DNA of 64,000 nt, taken from positions 62,001-126,000 of the forward strand of contig NZ_PXYJ01000003.1 in NCBI RefSeq assembly GCF_003012815.1, in the 5' to 3' direction. This document shows, one piece after another, positions 63,701-64,000 of this stretch. The position numbers and the translations under genes are program-made. The notes beneath the pieces are model-generated. The model saw only the letters and a list, made by a program, of their open reading frames with translations, searched no databases and was not told where the DNA came from. Within the stretch, counting starts at the first letter, position 1. Each line of letters opens with the position of its first letter. The DNA is from Allosphingosinicella vermicomposti (GTDB lineage Bacteria > Pseudomonadota > Alphaproteobacteria > Sphingomonadales > Sphingomonadaceae).

Positions 63701-64000
63701 TCAGTTTGTTAACGCCACAACTAGCGGCGTCGAGATTACAGGAATAATCTGCAGGAGATCCCGGAACATTCTACGTGCTCGAGATTCTCCTACCACTATT
63801 ACATCATTGGCAAAAATGTCCGGATCATCGTAGATGCCGCGTCGTATGGCGTCCAGATTGTACAGCGCCGCATATTTACGCCCACCCGCGGTTCTGAACA
63901 CGACAACCTCGTTAACAGCGGCGTCATCCGTCAACCCCTCCGCTCGCGCCATCGCCTTTAGCAGGCTCATACGATTGACGACGGGGTATAAGCCCGGCTT
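63701..64000 (-). CDS. wza: Polysaccharide export protein (Wza type), 3' end
   Basis: The frame is open to the right edge of the window with no clear start, so only the last 99 or so codons are seen. The visible part includes a SLBB-like segment (VVVFRTAGGRKYAALYNLDAIRRGIYDDPDI then FANDVIVVGESRARRMFRDL) and a hydrophobic end (LLQIIPVISTPLVVALTN). Directly upstream of wzc, it is most likely the outer-membrane export channel. Gene length and signal peptide cannot be judged. Confidence 0.85.
   Translation of the reverse strand, partial: KPGLYPVVNRMSLLKAMARAEGLTDDAAVNEVVVFRTAGGRKYAALYNLDAIRRGIYDDPDIFANDVIVVGESRARRMFRDLLQIIPVISTPLVVALTN

Noticed and set aside
1-64000. CRISPR arrays or prophage modules
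   Set aside because: No regularly spaced direct repeats and no phage structural genes are seen. The repeats found are IS ends or intergenic hairpins.

Overview
The window is a chromosomal segment from an alphaproteobacterium, most likely a member of the Sphingomonadaceae. The evidence is the high G+C housekeeping background, the gene order ctaC-ctaD-ctaB-(small ORF)-ctaG-ctaE-DUF983-SURF1, the run pyrE-pdxJ-acpS-lepB joined by stop/start overlaps, hairpin repeats of a kind common between sphingomonad genes, and a large Wza/Wzc/Wzx/Wzy exopolysaccharide locus. Genus and species cannot be fixed from the sequence alone.

Region 1 (1-6282) is an accessory region with heavy rearrangement. Two RHS genes with closely similar core domains but unrelated C-terminal tips lie in opposite orientations. 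Both point into a mosaic of complete and broken IS6-family elements (1275-2602). The first RHS gene is followed by an AT-rich ORF whose 3' end is replaced by an IS end. The second has lost its 5' part to another IS6 copy (4702-5538) and is coupled to a small lipoprotein gene. A cut-off ParB-like gene lies beyond that IS. The region stops at the 3' end of a tRNA-Ser gene.

Region 2 (6283-33290) is conserved core. It holds a carbinolamine dehydratase, a zincin, ccmAB, the cytochrome c oxidase structural and assembly genes, pyrE-pdxJ-acpS-lepB, a permease, an FKBP, ribosomal protein S21, an orphan 2Fe-2S subunit, an RcnB-like protein, a prolyl-4-hydroxylase-like enzyme, a DUF885 protein, a uronate epimerase, an Hpt protein, an Rrf2 regulator paired with a flavoprotein, a CinA-like protein and glutamine-dependent NAD synthetase.

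Region 3 (33344-64000) is a polysaccharide locus of at least 30 kb that runs off the right edge. Most genes lie on the minus strand, from wza (right edge) through wzc to wbuC, often overlapping by a few bases. It encodes a WbpM/PglF-type dehydratase, a WbpL-type priming transferase and a candidate 4-keto reductase (first sugar). It also encodes FnlA-FnlB-FnlC plus a WbuB-like transferase (L-FucNAc), and WbpA-WbpB-WbpE-WbpD (2,3-diacetamido uronic acid) with WbpG-HisH2-HisF2 (probable acetamidino group). Wzx, Wzy and Wzc/Wza would flip, polymerise and export the chain. A right-handed beta-helix protein with a Tat-like signal may act on the polymer. The set resembles Pseudomonas aeruginosa B-band O-antigen chemistry, but in a group that usually lacks classical LPS, so the product is more likely a capsule or exopolysaccharide.
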